From: an uncultured Eubacteriales bacterium
Lineage (GTDB): Bacteria > Bacillota > Clostridia > Oscillospirales > Oscillospiraceae
Assembly (NCBI GenBank): GCA_900315595.1
Contig: OMZQ01000005.1
Coordinates: forward strand, 37,153 to 101,152
Length of the DNA: 64,000 nucleotides
Direction: 5' to 3'
How positions within the stretch are numbered: position 1 is the first letter of the stretch; every line of letters begins with the position of its first letter. Shown piece after piece: positions 18,419 to 28,360 of the stretch. Under the pieces are notes generated by a model. That model saw nothing but the letters and a program-made list of their open reading frames with translations, was not told the DNA's origin and made no database searches. The position numbers and the translations under genes are program-made.

Positions 18419-19546
18419 ATGAATTATCGTAACGCTTACGTTTTCACCGAGAATTTCCGCTTCGAAAAGACCGGTTTTTCCGTTGTGGACGGCAAGTTTG
18501 CCGACGTCGGCATGGAAAAGGCCAACGCGATCGACCTCGAAGGGGCCTTTGTGATTCCCGGCCTGATCGACGTACACAATCACGGCAATTCCAGCAAGGA
18601 CTTCTCTGACGGAAGCTACGCCGGAGACGTGACGATGGGTCGGTATCTTGCCAGCCGCGGCGTGACCTCTTTCGCGCCAGCCACGATGACCCTGCCCTAC
18701 GAGACCATTGCCCGCGCCCTGGAGGCCGGCCTGCGTCTGCACAAGGATCCGCTGCCGAACTGCGCCCGTCTTTTGGGCGTCCAGATGGAGGGACCCTTCT
18801 TCTCCGAAAAGAAAAAGGGAGCGCAGAACGGGGACTATCTCCGCCTGCCTGATTTTGAAGCCTTCCGCAAGCTGTTTGAAGACAGCGAAGGGCTGATCCG
18901 GATCGTAGACCTCGCGCCTGAGCTCCCCGGCTCTGTGGATTTTGTTCGCCGGGCGAAGGAGCTTTGCACGGTTTCCATTGCGCACACGGATTCTGCCTAT
19001 GAGGATGCAAAGGCAGCCATCGAGGCCGGTGTTACGCATCTGACCCATCTCTATAACGCCATGCCGCCCATCCATCACCGCAAGCCCGGCGTGATCGGCG
19101 CGGCCTCGGAGGCCGACACTGTCTACGCGGAGCTGATTTGTGACGGCATCCACGTCCATCCGTCTTCTGTCCGTATGGCCTTCAAGCTCTTCGGCGCTTC
19201 CCGAATGGTCCTGATTTCCGACGCGCTGCGATGCTGCGGTATGCCGGAAGGGGAGTATGAGCTGGGAGGTCAGCGCGTCTGGCTCAAGGATCATATTGCC
19301 AGGCTGGCCGACGGCACGATCGCCGGCTCCGCTACCAATCTTTACGACTGCATGCTGAACGCGATCCGGTTCGGCATTTCCAAAGAGGATGCCGTTCGTG
19401 CCGCCACCTGGAATCCGGCCCATCAGATCGGCAAGCTGAATCTCGTTGGCTCCATCGCAAACGGAAAGCTGGCCGACTTCGTGATCTGCGATGACGCTCT
19501 CAATCGCAAGTCCGTCTATCTCGCCGGCTGTGAGGTGCAGGTCTGA
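18419..19546 (+). CDS. nagA: N-acetylglucosamine-6-phosphate deacetylase
   Basis: A 375-residue amidohydrolase-superfamily enzyme that converts GlcNAc-6-P to GlcN-6-P and acetate in the cytoplasm. Motifs: VIPGLIDVHNHG (~44-55; the second metal-binding His is replaced by Asn, as in many NagA), GVQMEGPFF (~120-128, metal-binding Glu), IAHTDSAYEDA (~189-199), THLYNAMPPIHHRKPG (~209-224), ICDGIHVHP (~239-247), LISDALRCCGMPEG (~262-275, catalytic Asp) and the closing GSIANGKLADFVI. A CGGAGG lies 6 nt upstream of the ATG. It is the last gene of the operon with the NahK-like and ROK genes. No nagB is seen in the window. Confidence 0.92.
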   Translation: MNYRNAYVFTENFRFEKTGFSVVDGKFADVGMEKANAIDLEGAFVIPGLIDVHNHGNSSKDFSDGSYAGDVTMGRYLASRGVTSFAPATMTLPYETIARALEAGLRLHKDPLPNCARLLGVQMEGPFFSEKKKGAQNGDYLRLPDFEAFRKLFEDSEGLIRIVDLAPELPGSVDFVRRAKELCTVSIAHTDSAYEDAKAAIEAGVTHLTHLYNAMPPIHHRKPGVIGAASEADTVYAELICDGIHVHPSSVRMAFKLFGASRMVLISDALRCCGMPEGEYELGGQRVWLKDHIARLADGTIAGSATNLYDCMLNAIRFGISKEDAVRAATWNPAHQIGKLNLVGSIANGKLADFVICDDALNRKSVYLAGCEVQV

Positions 19547-19581
19547 TTCTGCTTGAATGATATTCCCATGCGTATAGAAAT

Positions 19582-19618
19582 CCCCGGCTCCGTTCGTTCG
19601 GAGCCGGGGAAACGCTTT
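19582..19618. terminator. Rho-independent terminator
   Basis: Perfect 11-bp stem (19582-19592 with 19599-19609), 6-base loop, followed by AAACGCTTTT. It lies between the convergent ends of nagA and the hut operon and may serve both. Confidence 0.85.
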
Positions 19619-19637
19619 TCTCGGAGGAATGCGCCTG

Positions 19638-20264
19638 TTACAGGGCGGTCTCGATCTTCTGGTAAATCGCTTCGCTGAGCGCCATACCCTTTTCAAGCAG
19701 GGCTTTTCCGTCGGCACGGTAGTGGTTGGCCATAGCCTCGTCCTTGATCCCGCCCACGTTGATGAGCACGTTCAGCCACGCGCCTCGGATCGCAGCGCCC
19801 AGGGAGAGCGCGGAGACGCCGAGATCGCTTATGGCGTTGGCGTTGGTCTTGCCGACCAGAGTCTCGCAGAGCTCCAGAGCCTCCACGCAGAGCTTCATCA
19901 TGTGATAGGGAGACTCGGTGCATTCGACCAGGGCTTCCTGCATCTTCTGGCTGCGGATGGCCTTTTCCTCGTCGGTGTTCTTGGGCAAAGCCATCGCGTC
20001 GCCGAACTTGTTGAAGACGGCGGTGTCATGGTCCATCGCAACCAGGAACTGCTCCTTGAGCGCGGAGGCGGCAGCGTTGGCGGATTCAGCAAGCTCCTGG
20101 TAGTCCGCATACTTCTTCCGGCCCAGGGTCAGGGCGGAGACCATCGCGGAGAGGGCTGCCCCGAGGGCGCCTTCCAGAGCGGCCGTGGAGCCGCCGCCGG
20201 GGGCGGGAGCGTCAGAGCCGAGCAGGTTGGCAAAGGAGGAGACGGTCAGTTCGGAAAGTTCCAT
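19638..20264 (-). CDS. fchA: Formimidoyltetrahydrofolate cyclodeaminase
   Basis: A 208-residue protein of the FTCD_C/cyclodeaminase family, which converts 5-formimino-THF to 5,10-methenyl-THF and ammonia. The family start LTVSSFANLLGSDAPAPGGG is at residues ~6-25, followed by AALGAALSAMVSALT. It is a four- to five-helix bundle of the usual ~205-210 residue size. The start at 20264 is set by AAGGAGG a few bases upstream; the frame extends further but would overlap ftcD. It is the last gene of the hut operon, 10 nt after ftcD. In mammals the two activities are fused; here they are separate. Confidence 0.9.
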   Translation of the reverse strand: MELSELTVSSFANLLGSDAPAPGGGSTAALEGALGAALSAMVSALTLGRKKYADYQELAESANAAASALKEQFLVAMDHDTAVFNKFGDAMALPKNTDEEKAIRSQKMQEALVECTESPYHMMKLCVEALELCETLVGKTNANAISDLGVSALSLGAAIRGAWLNVLINVGGIKDEAMANHYRADGKALLEKGMALSEAIYQKIETAL

Positions 20265-20274
20265 AACGTCCTCC

Positions 20275-21186
20275 TTATTCCATGTCCAGCAGGCTGTATT
20301 CCATGACCTGCTCGCGGCAGTTGAAGTTTTCAAGCTTGAGGTAGTATTCGGCGCAGTCGATCAGAGCCTTGGCCGGCGTGATGCCCACGAGCTCGGAGCC
20401 GATGATGCGAACGCCGTAGCGGTCAGCCAGGGCGCGAATCATCTCATAGGCGTAGAACAGAGGCGTGCCCTCGTAGTTGACCATGTTCATGGAGACCTGA
20501 GCGATGTTGCGGTCCTCGAGCATGATGCCCAGAGCCTTGCAGTACTGGAAGCCGCCGGAGGAGCCGCGGATGGCCTTGGCAATCGCCTTGGCGATCTCAA
20601 GGTTGTTGGTGTCGAGGTTCACGTTAAAGGCGACCAGGGGCATTCTCGCGCCGATGGCGGTGATGCCGGCAGTCGGATGGATCTTGCGCTCGCCGTAGTC
20701 GGGGGCCCAATCGGGCTCAAGCAGCTTCTCGGGCATGCCTTCAAACTGACCCTTGCGGCACTTGGCCAGGTTGCGGCGCTCGGGCCGGGTTGCGGAATCC
20801 TCGTAGAGGAAGGAGGGAATCTTCAGCTCGTCCCAGATGCGCTGGGCAACGCGCTTGGACAGATCGATGCACTCCTGCAGGGTCACGTCCATCGTGGGGA
20901 CGAAGGGGATGACGTCGGTCGCGCCCATGCGGGGATGCTGACCCACGTGCTTGTTCATGTCGATCAGCTCAGAGGCCTTCTTGCAGAGCTGGAAGGAAAC
21001 CTCCTCGATGCCCTCGGGGGAGCCGACCATCGTGAACACGCAGCGGTTGTGGCTGCCGTCGGTCTGAACGTTCATCAGGGTCACGCCCGGGGCGGCCTTT
21101 GCCACGTCCACGAGCTGATCGAAGACGACGGGATCGACTTCCTTGCTGACGCTGAAATTGGGGATGCACTCAATGATTTTAGCCAT
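20275..21186 (-). CDS. ftcD: Glutamate formimidoyltransferase
   Basis: A 303-residue formiminotransferase that moves the formimino group from N-formimino-L-glutamate to tetrahydrofolate. The typical N-terminus is AKIIECIPNFSVSKE, then HPRMGATDVIPFVP (~81-94) and MPLVAFNVNLDTNNLEIAKA (~175-195), which are hallmark FTCD_N blocks. The length matches stand-alone bacterial FtcD. Its start overlaps the 3' end of hutI by 8 nt, and fchA follows. Its presence, with no HutG or HutF in view, shows the tetrahydrofolate-dependent branch of histidine degradation, which conserves the one-carbon unit. Confidence 0.93.
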   Translation of the reverse strand: MAKIIECIPNFSVSKEVDPVVFDQLVDVAKAAPGVTLMNVQTDGSHNRCVFTMVGSPEGIEEVSFQLCKKASELIDMNKHVGQHPRMGATDVIPFVPTMDVTLQECIDLSKRVAQRIWDELKIPSFLYEDSATRPERRNLAKCRKGQFEGMPEKLLEPDWAPDYGERKIHPTAGITAIGARMPLVAFNVNLDTNNLEIAKAIAKAIRGSSGGFQYCKALGIMLEDRNIAQVSMNMVNYEGTPLFYAYEMIRALADRYGVRIIGSELVGITPAKALIDCAEYYLKLENFNCREQVMEYSLLDME

Positions 21187-22401
21187 GACAGATTTCTCCT
21201 TTTTTGATAACGGTTCCGGCCAGGTTCGAGCCCAGGCGGTAACATAAATAATTCAGATCGGGGGCTTTCCAGATCACGAGATCGGCCTGCTTGCCGACCT
21301 CTGCGCTGCCTACGCGCTCAGCCATGCCGATCGCGGCGGCGGCGTTCAGGGTCACGCCGGTCAAAACCTCCTCGGGGGTCATGCGATACTTCAGACAGCC
21401 CAGGTTCATCACAAGCTGCAAATTGAGACATGGGCAGGAGCCGGGATTGAAGTCCGAGGCAAGGGCAACGGGGACGCCCGCTTCGATCATCTTCCGGGCG
21501 GGGGCGTAGGTCGCGTTCAGATAGAAGGAAGTGGCAGGCAGACAGCAGGCGATGGTTCCGCCCTTTGCCATGCTCTCGATTCCTTCTTCGGGGCAGACGA
21601 TCAGATGCTCGGCGGAGATCGCGCCGATGCGCCCGGCCAACTGCGAGCCGCCGATCGGGTCGATCTCGTCCGCGTGGATCTTCGGGATCAGGCCGTAACG
21701 CTTGCCGGCCTTCAGGATCTCCTCGGCCTCTGCCGCCGTAAACACGCCGGTCTCGCAGAAGACGTCGCAGAACCGGGCCAGCTTTTCTTCGGCCACGGCG
21801 GGGATCATCTCGTCGCAGAGCAGGCGGATGAAGTCTTCACGACGCTCTTTGTAGGCGGGAGGAAGGGCATGCGCACCGAGGAAGGTGGGAACAAGGTCGA
21901 TCGGGTGGCGCTCGTTCAGCGCCCGGATGGCGCGGAGCTGCTTCAGCTCCTCGTCGGTTTGCAGACCGTATCCGCTCTTAGCCTCGCAGGTCGTCGTGCC
22001 GAAGGAAAGCATTTCATCCAGCGCTGCGGCGGCTTTTTCGATCAGCGCTTCCTCCGTGGCCGCATGGGTGGCCTTCACGGTGGAGTGAATGCCGCCGCCG
22101 GCTGCCAGAATCTCCAGATAGGGAACGTTGCGGATCTTCATTGCCAGCTCGTTCTGCCGCCATCCGCCGAAGATCAGATGGGTGTGGGCGTCCACCAGAC
22201 CGGGGGTGACAAGCTGACCGCCCGCGTCGATCACGCGGTCTGCGGTCGGAGCCTCACCGGTGCCGACGGCAGTGATCATGCCCTTTTCCGTCAGGACCCA
22301 GGCGTTTTCCAGCAGGACGATCTCCCCCTGGTCGGGGCCGCGCTTGGCGGCCCGACCCGTGGGCGTGGCAAGCTGACCGATGTTCCGGATCAGCGTCCGA
22401 T

Positions 22402-22405
<4 letters not shown>
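21179..22405 (-). CDS. hutI: Imidazolonepropionase
   Basis: A 408-residue amidohydrolase that opens 4-imidazolone-5-propionate to N-formimino-L-glutamate. Metal and catalytic motifs: TPGLVDAHTHLIFGG (~64-78), CEAKSGYGL (~131-139), PTFLGAHALP (~166-175), IHADEIDPIGGSQLAG (~232-247) and ALASDFNPGSCPCLNLQLV (~304-322), all typical of HutI. The start (22405) overlaps the hutU stop in ATGA fashion; a longer upstream frame exists but lies inside hutU. The order hutH-hutU-hutI-ftcD-fchA follows the reaction order. Confidence 0.94.
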
Positions 22406-24420
<2,015 letters not shown>

Positions 24421-24445
24421 TGTCGTTCCTCCTATTTTCAAATCT

Positions 24446-26011
24446 TTATTCAAAATCAGGAAGCTGATTTTCCACGATCTCGTCGATCTCGGTGCCGCGG
24501 ACCAGCGGCTCGATCTTCTCAATATCCAGACGCAGCTCGCGGTCCTCGGGGCAGAAGGGGATCATCTCGCGGACCCTGGCGTAAACCTTGTCCAGAACCG
24601 GGGAAAGACCCTCGCCCCAGGGACCGACCATGCGGCGGATGTCGATGGCCTGGCAGGCAGTGAGCAGCTCATAGGCCAGGATGGAGCGGGTGTTTTCAAG
24701 GATCAGGCCGGATTTCCGCGCGGCCGTCGTGCCCATCGAGACGAAGTCCTCCTGGTTGGCGGAGGAGGGGATGGTGTCCACGCTGGCGGGATGGGCAAAG
24801 ACCTTGTTCTCGGAGGCCATGGAGGCCGCCGTATACTGGACGATCATATAGCCGCTATTCACGCCGCCCTTGGTGGTCAGGAAGGGGGTCAGACCGTTGG
24901 ACAGGGCTGCGTTGACCATGCGCTCAATGCGGCGTTCGGACATGGAGCCGATCTCGGAGCAGGCGATTCCCAGGAAGTCAAAGGGTAGGGCCATCGGCTC
25001 GCCGTGGAAGTTGCCGCCGGAGATGACGGCCTCGTCCTCGGTAAAGAGCAGGGGATTGTCGGTGACGGCGTTGAGCTCGATATCGACCTTCTCCTTCACG
25101 TAGGCCAGGGCGTCGCGGACCGCGCCGTGAACCTGGGGAATGCAGCGAAGGGCGTAGGCGTCCTGCACTCTTGCGCCATGGGAGTTCTCCAGGATCTCGG
25201 AGTCCTCGGTGAGCATCCGCATGTTTTTCGCCACGCGGATCTGACCCTTCTGGCCGCGGACGGTGTGCATCCGTTCCTGGAAGGCGTTGCGCTGACCGCC
25301 AAGCGCGGTAAAGGTCAGGGCGGCCACCACGTCGGCCAGTCGTGCTGCGCGGATGGTATCATAAAGATGGAGCGCGCCGACGCTCGTCATGGCGCAGGTG
25401 CCGTTCGTGATGCCGAGACCCTCTTTGGAGACAAGAGTCGGCAGGGTAGCGATCCCGGCACGGTCCATGGCTTCCTGACCATCCAGCGTTTCGCCCTGAT
25501 AAACAGCCTTGCCCTTTCCGAGCAGAACCAGACCCATGTGGCTCAGAGGAGCCAGGTCGCCGGAAGCGCCCAGCGAGCCCTTCTGCGGGACGACGGGGAT
25601 GACGCCCCGGTTGAGCATTTCGACCAGCATCTCGACCAGTACGGGCCGGACGCCGCTGACGCCGACGCAAAGGGCGTTGGCGCGTAAAAGCATCATGCCG
25701 CGGACTTCTTCGATCTGGTAGGGATCGCCGGTGCCGACGGCGTGGCTCAAAATCAGGTTGGTGGAAAGCTGGGCACTCATCTCCTCGGGGACCGCCACGG
25801 TGGCGAAGTCGCCGAAGCCGGTGGTAATGCCGTAGGCGACCCTGTGCTCGGCGGAGATCTTATCTGCAAGGGCGCGGGACTTTGCCATCGCCGCCTTTGC
25901 CGCATCGGTCAGAGCGACCTTTGCCCCGTAACGCGCAACCGCGACGAACGATTCCAGCGTCAGATGCTTGCCGTCAAGCTCAACGAGCTGAATGGACTGT
26001 GGATGTTCCAT
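24446..26011 (-). CDS. hutH: Histidine ammonia-lyase
   Basis: A 521-residue aromatic amino-acid lyase that deaminates histidine to trans-urocanate, the first step of the pathway. The MIO prosthetic group would form from the Ala-Ser-Gly in GSLGASGDLAPLSHMG (~140-155). YGITTGFGDFA (~60-70) and the late QEDFVSMGTTAARKSG are other family blocks. The start at 26011 (MEHPQSIQ) has a GGAGTG site 8 nt upstream; the frame extends 19 codons further without a ribosome-binding site. It is the first gene of a five-gene operon driven by a clear promoter. Confidence 0.95.
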   Translation of the reverse strand: MEHPQSIQLVELDGKHLTLESFVAVARYGAKVALTDAAKAAMAKSRALADKISAEHRVAYGITTGFGDFATVAVPEEMSAQLSTNLILSHAVGTGDPYQIEEVRGMMLLRANALCVGVSGVRPVLVEMLVEMLNRGVIPVVPQKGSLGASGDLAPLSHMGLVLLGKGKAVYQGETLDGQEAMDRAGIATLPTLVSKEGLGITNGTCAMTSVGALHLYDTIRAARLADVVAALTFTALGGQRNAFQERMHTVRGQKGQIRVAKNMRMLTEDSEILENSHGARVQDAYALRCIPQVHGAVRDALAYVKEKVDIELNAVTDNPLLFTEDEAVISGGNFHGEPMALPFDFLGIACSEIGSMSERRIERMVNAALSNGLTPFLTTKGGVNSGYMIVQYTAASMASENKVFAHPASVDTIPSSANQEDFVSMGTTAARKSGLILENTRSILAYELLTACQAIDIRRMVGPWGEGLSPVLDKVYARVREMIPFCPEDRELRLDIEKIEPLVRGTEIDEIVENQLPDFE

Positions 26012-26076
26012 GTAATACACTCCTTCTTCGGTATAATGCAGAATGTGACTGCTGACATACGTAGCCATACATGGTT

Positions 26077-26105
26077 ACTATAACATAATCATCCCCCAAT
26101 ATCAA
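26077..26105 (-). promoter_or_regulatory. SigA-type promoter of the hut operon
   Basis: On the minus strand: TTGATA (26105-26100), a 17-base spacer, TATAGT (26082-26077), 66 bases before the hutH start. It is divergent from the gtrA promoter, with only about 20 bases between the two -35 boxes. I see no obvious operator palindrome. Confidence 0.7.
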
Positions 26106-26126
26106 CCAAAATCTTTTCCGGATTTC

Positions 26127-26155
26127 TTGACAGTTTTTCCGGCGTATGCTATAGT
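26127..26155 (+). promoter_or_regulatory. SigA-type promoter for the GtrA gene
   Basis: Perfect TTGACA (26127-26132), 17-base spacer, TATAGT (26150-26155), 30 bases upstream of the TTG start. Confidence 0.8.
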
Positions 26156-26185
26156 AAAGACAGTTTAAAGAAAGCGGGTAATACC

Positions 26186-26644
26186 TTGAAAAAACTCATA
26201 CAAAAGCTGGTGAACCGGGAGACGATCCTCTATCTCGTTTTCGGGGTCCTGACCACCTTAGTCAATCTCGCGGTCTTCTGGCTCATGAACCGGGTCCTCG
26301 GCGAGGATCTGGCCCTGGTCAACAATGCGGTCGCCTTCGTGGTCGCCGTGACCTTCGCCTACGTTACGAACAAAATCTTCGTTTTTGAGAGCAGAAGCTG
26401 GTCTGCGCAGATCCTTCGCAAGGAGATTCCCGCCTTTGTCGGCGCAAGACTGTTTTCCTTCGGTCTGGAGGAGCTGCTGCTCTGGATCTCCAAGGACGTC
26501 ATTCAGGTCAGCCGCTTTTCCGTCACGGTGCTCGGCCTTGTCATCGGCGGACTGATGATCGCCAAGCTGCTGATCTCCGTCCTGGTCGTGATTTTGAATT
26601 ACGTTTTCAGTAAGCTGTTTATTTTCAAGCAGAAGAAAGACTGA
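26186..26644 (+). CDS. GtrA-family membrane protein
   Basis: A 152-residue protein with four hydrophobic helices (YLVFGVLTTLVNLAVFWLM, NNAVAFVVAVTFAYVTNKIF, VLGLVIGGLMIAKLLISVLV and a fourth near the middle). It carries the GtrA signature NAVAFVVAVTFAYVTNKIFV followed by F. GtrA proteins are thought to help flip or present polyprenyl-phosphate-linked sugars for cell-wall or teichoic-acid glycosylation. It is monocistronic, with its own promoter and terminator, and starts with TTG. A partner glucosyltransferase is not adjacent. Confidence 0.85.
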   Translation: MKKLIQKLVNRETILYLVFGVLTTLVNLAVFWLMNRVLGEDLALVNNAVAFVVAVTFAYVTNKIFVFESRSWSAQILRKEIPAFVGARLFSFGLEELLLWISKDVIQVSRFSVTVLGLVIGGLMIAKLLISVLVVILNYVFSKLFIFKQKKD

Positions 26645-26654
26645 CCGCAATACG

Positions 26655-26694
26655 AAAACCGCCGGGCTGCATGCACAGCTCAGGCGGTTTTTTC
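26655..26694. terminator. Rho-independent terminator
   Basis: AAAACCGCC (26655-26663) pairs with GGCGGTTTT (26683-26691), with further pairing inside, then a run of T. It lies between gtrA and the convergent small Cys-rich gene. Confidence 0.8.
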
Positions 26695-26715
26695 GGGCAG
26701 CGGCGCGGCTTGTTC

Positions 26716-26919
26716 TCAGGTATTCTGATCCTTGTCGGCGGGGGAGACCCGCTTACCGACCCGCTTGGGGATCCGCTTCAGCGGGTCGTAGCGCCAGCGC
26801 CAGCAGCTTCCGTCGGCGCGGACGAAGCCCTTCTTGGGGCAGAGCAGCTTTCCGTCGGATACGACGCCTGCATACTTACAGCAGGCGCAGTCTTTCTGGA
26901 TGGTTTTCCGAAACAGCAT
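26716..26919 (-). CDS. Small conserved Cys-rich protein
   Basis: A 67-residue protein with CACCKYAG (~11-18), LLCPKKGFV (~26-34) and GSCWRWRYDPLKRIPKR (~38-54). The four conserved Cys (two CxxC-like pairs) suggest zinc binding. I recognise the pattern as a short hypothetical protein that recurs in Clostridia and has no assigned function. The start at 26919 is preferred over a longer frame from 26979, because GAGG lies 9 nt upstream and the extension looks like non-coding leader. It follows the ylbJ-like gene by 1 nt on the minus strand, so the two are likely cotranscribed, hinting at a sporulation-linked role. Confidence 0.7.
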   Translation of the reverse strand: MLFRKTIQKDCACCKYAGVVSDGKLLCPKKGFVRADGSCWRWRYDPLKRIPKRVGKRVSPADKDQNT

Positions 26920-26920
26920 T

Positions 26921-27988
26921 TCAGTGTTCCTCGATTCGGGATTTTTTCTTATTATAGCACAGAGCTTGATGTTTGCCAATGCCTTTTTTTGCTTCCGGCA
27001 AAAAAATACAGGACGCCGTCAGCACGCTCACGCAGATCGCGCAGGTCCGCAATGCAGCCGCCTCTTCCGGAAAGAGGATCGGCAGAATCGAAAAGGCAAT
27101 CAAGCCGGACAGAATTGCCTGCGCTGCCTTTCCGGCAAAATAAGTCCCGATTGGGAGGCCGGCGTCAAGCAGGGCGTCCGCGGCCTGCATATGGACGCAC
27201 AAGCCGCCCCAGCCGGTCAGAACAGCCGCCAGCAGAAAGCCGGTCGGACGGGGCAGCGCGCCGAGCCGAACCACGCCGCTCGTGAGCTCCATTACTCCCG
27301 TCAGCAGGGAAGCGGCCCAATCCGGGAGAGAGAGGCCGGACGGGAAAACCGCCGCCTGCAGCCCGGAAAAGAGGACGACGGTGCCACAGACGCGAAGCAT
27401 TGCCATCGCACCGTCCAGTATGGCTGCTGGAAGCTGTCGGAAGCATGCCTGCTCCTGCGCCGGAGGCTGCTTCCTGTTTGCCGGAAATGCTCGTTCGGGG
27501 GAAAACAGGATCCCGTTCAGCAGGGCGGAGCAGACCGTAACGCCCCAGAGCCAGAGCCCAAGCCTCGGTGCTCCGAAGACGGACGCTCCCACCGCGCCGA
27601 CGAGAAACGCTGGCCCGGGTTGGTTGCAGAAGGCCGAGAGGGCAACGGCATCCGACTTTGTCAAACCGTCCGCCTTGTATAGCGCGGCAAGGCTTTGCGC
27701 GCCCAACGGGTAGCCGCCCATCAGACCCATGAGCAGAGGCGCTGCCGCCTGTCCCGGCAGATGAAAGCGCCGTCGCATCCAGCCGTCCGCCTTTGCGCCC
27801 AGGGCCGCCGCCCCGCCGGAGCGCAGCAGCAGACCGGACAGCACGCTGAACGGGAACAGCGCCGGGATCAGCACCCGTCCGCAGATCGCAAGTCCGCTCC
27901 GAACCCCGGCCTGCACGGTTCTGCTCCGAAGAATCAGAACCCCAATCAGGATAAAAATGCTCCACAGTCCCATCCGTCTTCGCTTCAT
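26921..27988 (-). CDS. ylbJ: YlbJ-like sporulation integral membrane protein (nucleoside-recognition/Gate domain)
   Basis: A 355-residue polytopic membrane protein with about eight hydrophobic stretches. Features in common with YlbJ are LIPALFPFSVLSGLLL (~36-51), the glycine-rich MGLMGGYPLGAQSLAALYKA (~86-105) and AFCNQPGPAFLVGAVGASVF (~118-137), which resemble the Gate/nucleoside-recognition module. YlbJ is needed for normal spore formation in B. subtilis. Start 27988 has GGAGGTGG upstream; an upstream ATG at 28018 is less likely. It is divergent from yqfC, another sporulation gene, from a 84-base intergenic region. The family name is likely but the function is not proved by sequence. Confidence 0.65.
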   Translation of the reverse strand: MKRRRMGLWSIFILIGVLILRSRTVQAGVRSGLAICGRVLIPALFPFSVLSGLLLRSGGAAALGAKADGWMRRRFHLPGQAAAPLLMGLMGGYPLGAQSLAALYKADGLTKSDAVALSAFCNQPGPAFLVGAVGASVFGAPRLGLWLWGVTVCSALLNGILFSPERAFPANRKQPPAQEQACFRQLPAAILDGAMAMLRVCGTVVLFSGLQAAVFPSGLSLPDWAASLLTGVMELTSGVVRLGALPRPTGFLLAAVLTGWGGLCVHMQAADALLDAGLPIGTYFAGKAAQAILSGLIAFSILPILFPEEAAALRTCAICVSVLTASCIFLPEAKKGIGKHQALCYNKKKSRIEEH

Positions 27989-28035
27989 GCGCCCACCTCC
28001 GGATTCAAGTCTATGCAAATTTCCCGCCCCGCTTG

Positions 28036-28044
28036 CATATGCTT
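28036..28044 (+). promoter_or_regulatory. Candidate mother-cell (SigE-like) -10 element
   Basis: The sequence CATATGCTT fits a CATAnnnT-type SigE -10 element 28 bases upstream of yqfC, a SigE-controlled gene in Bacillus. The -35 side is not convincing. GCATATGC is palindromic, so it could also serve the divergent ylbJ-like gene. Confidence 0.25.
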
Positions 28045-28072
28045 AGCCAGAAAAAACTGTGAGGTGGAGCAA

Positions 28073-28360
28073 ATGCCAGGCATGCGCAGTAAGATCCAGG
28101 CCCTTCTGAACGCCGCCGACTTTCCGGCGGAGATTATAAGCGGCGTCCCCGTCGTGGAGATCCACGGAGAGACCGAGGCCCTCGTCATCGGACATAGGGG
28201 AATCGTCTCCTATTCGCCCGATCGGGTCGTGATCGCCTCCGCCCTCGGCCCTGTCGCCGTCTCCGGCGCGGAGCTGACGGTTTACCGCATGAACCGGGAG
28301 CGAATTTTGCTCCACGGCACCGTCCGCGCTGTGACGGTGGGGGAGGGCGTATGCGGATGA
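28073..28360 (+). CDS. yqfC: YqfC/YabP-family sporulation protein
   Basis: A 95-residue protein of the YabP/YqfC family. Family-like blocks are VPVVEIHGETEALVIGHRGI (~25-44), then SPDRVVIAS and the closing NRERILLHGTVRAVTVGEG. YqfC is produced in the mother cell during sporulation; its molecular role is unknown. A GAGGTGGAGC site lies directly upstream of the ATG at 28073. The stop overlaps the yqfD start by 10 nt, so the two are translationally coupled, as in other Firmicutes. Confidence 0.85.
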   Translation: MPGMRSKIQALLNAADFPAEIISGVPVVEIHGETEALVIGHRGIVSYSPDRVVIASALGPVAVSGAELTVYRMNRERILLHGTVRAVTVGEGVCG

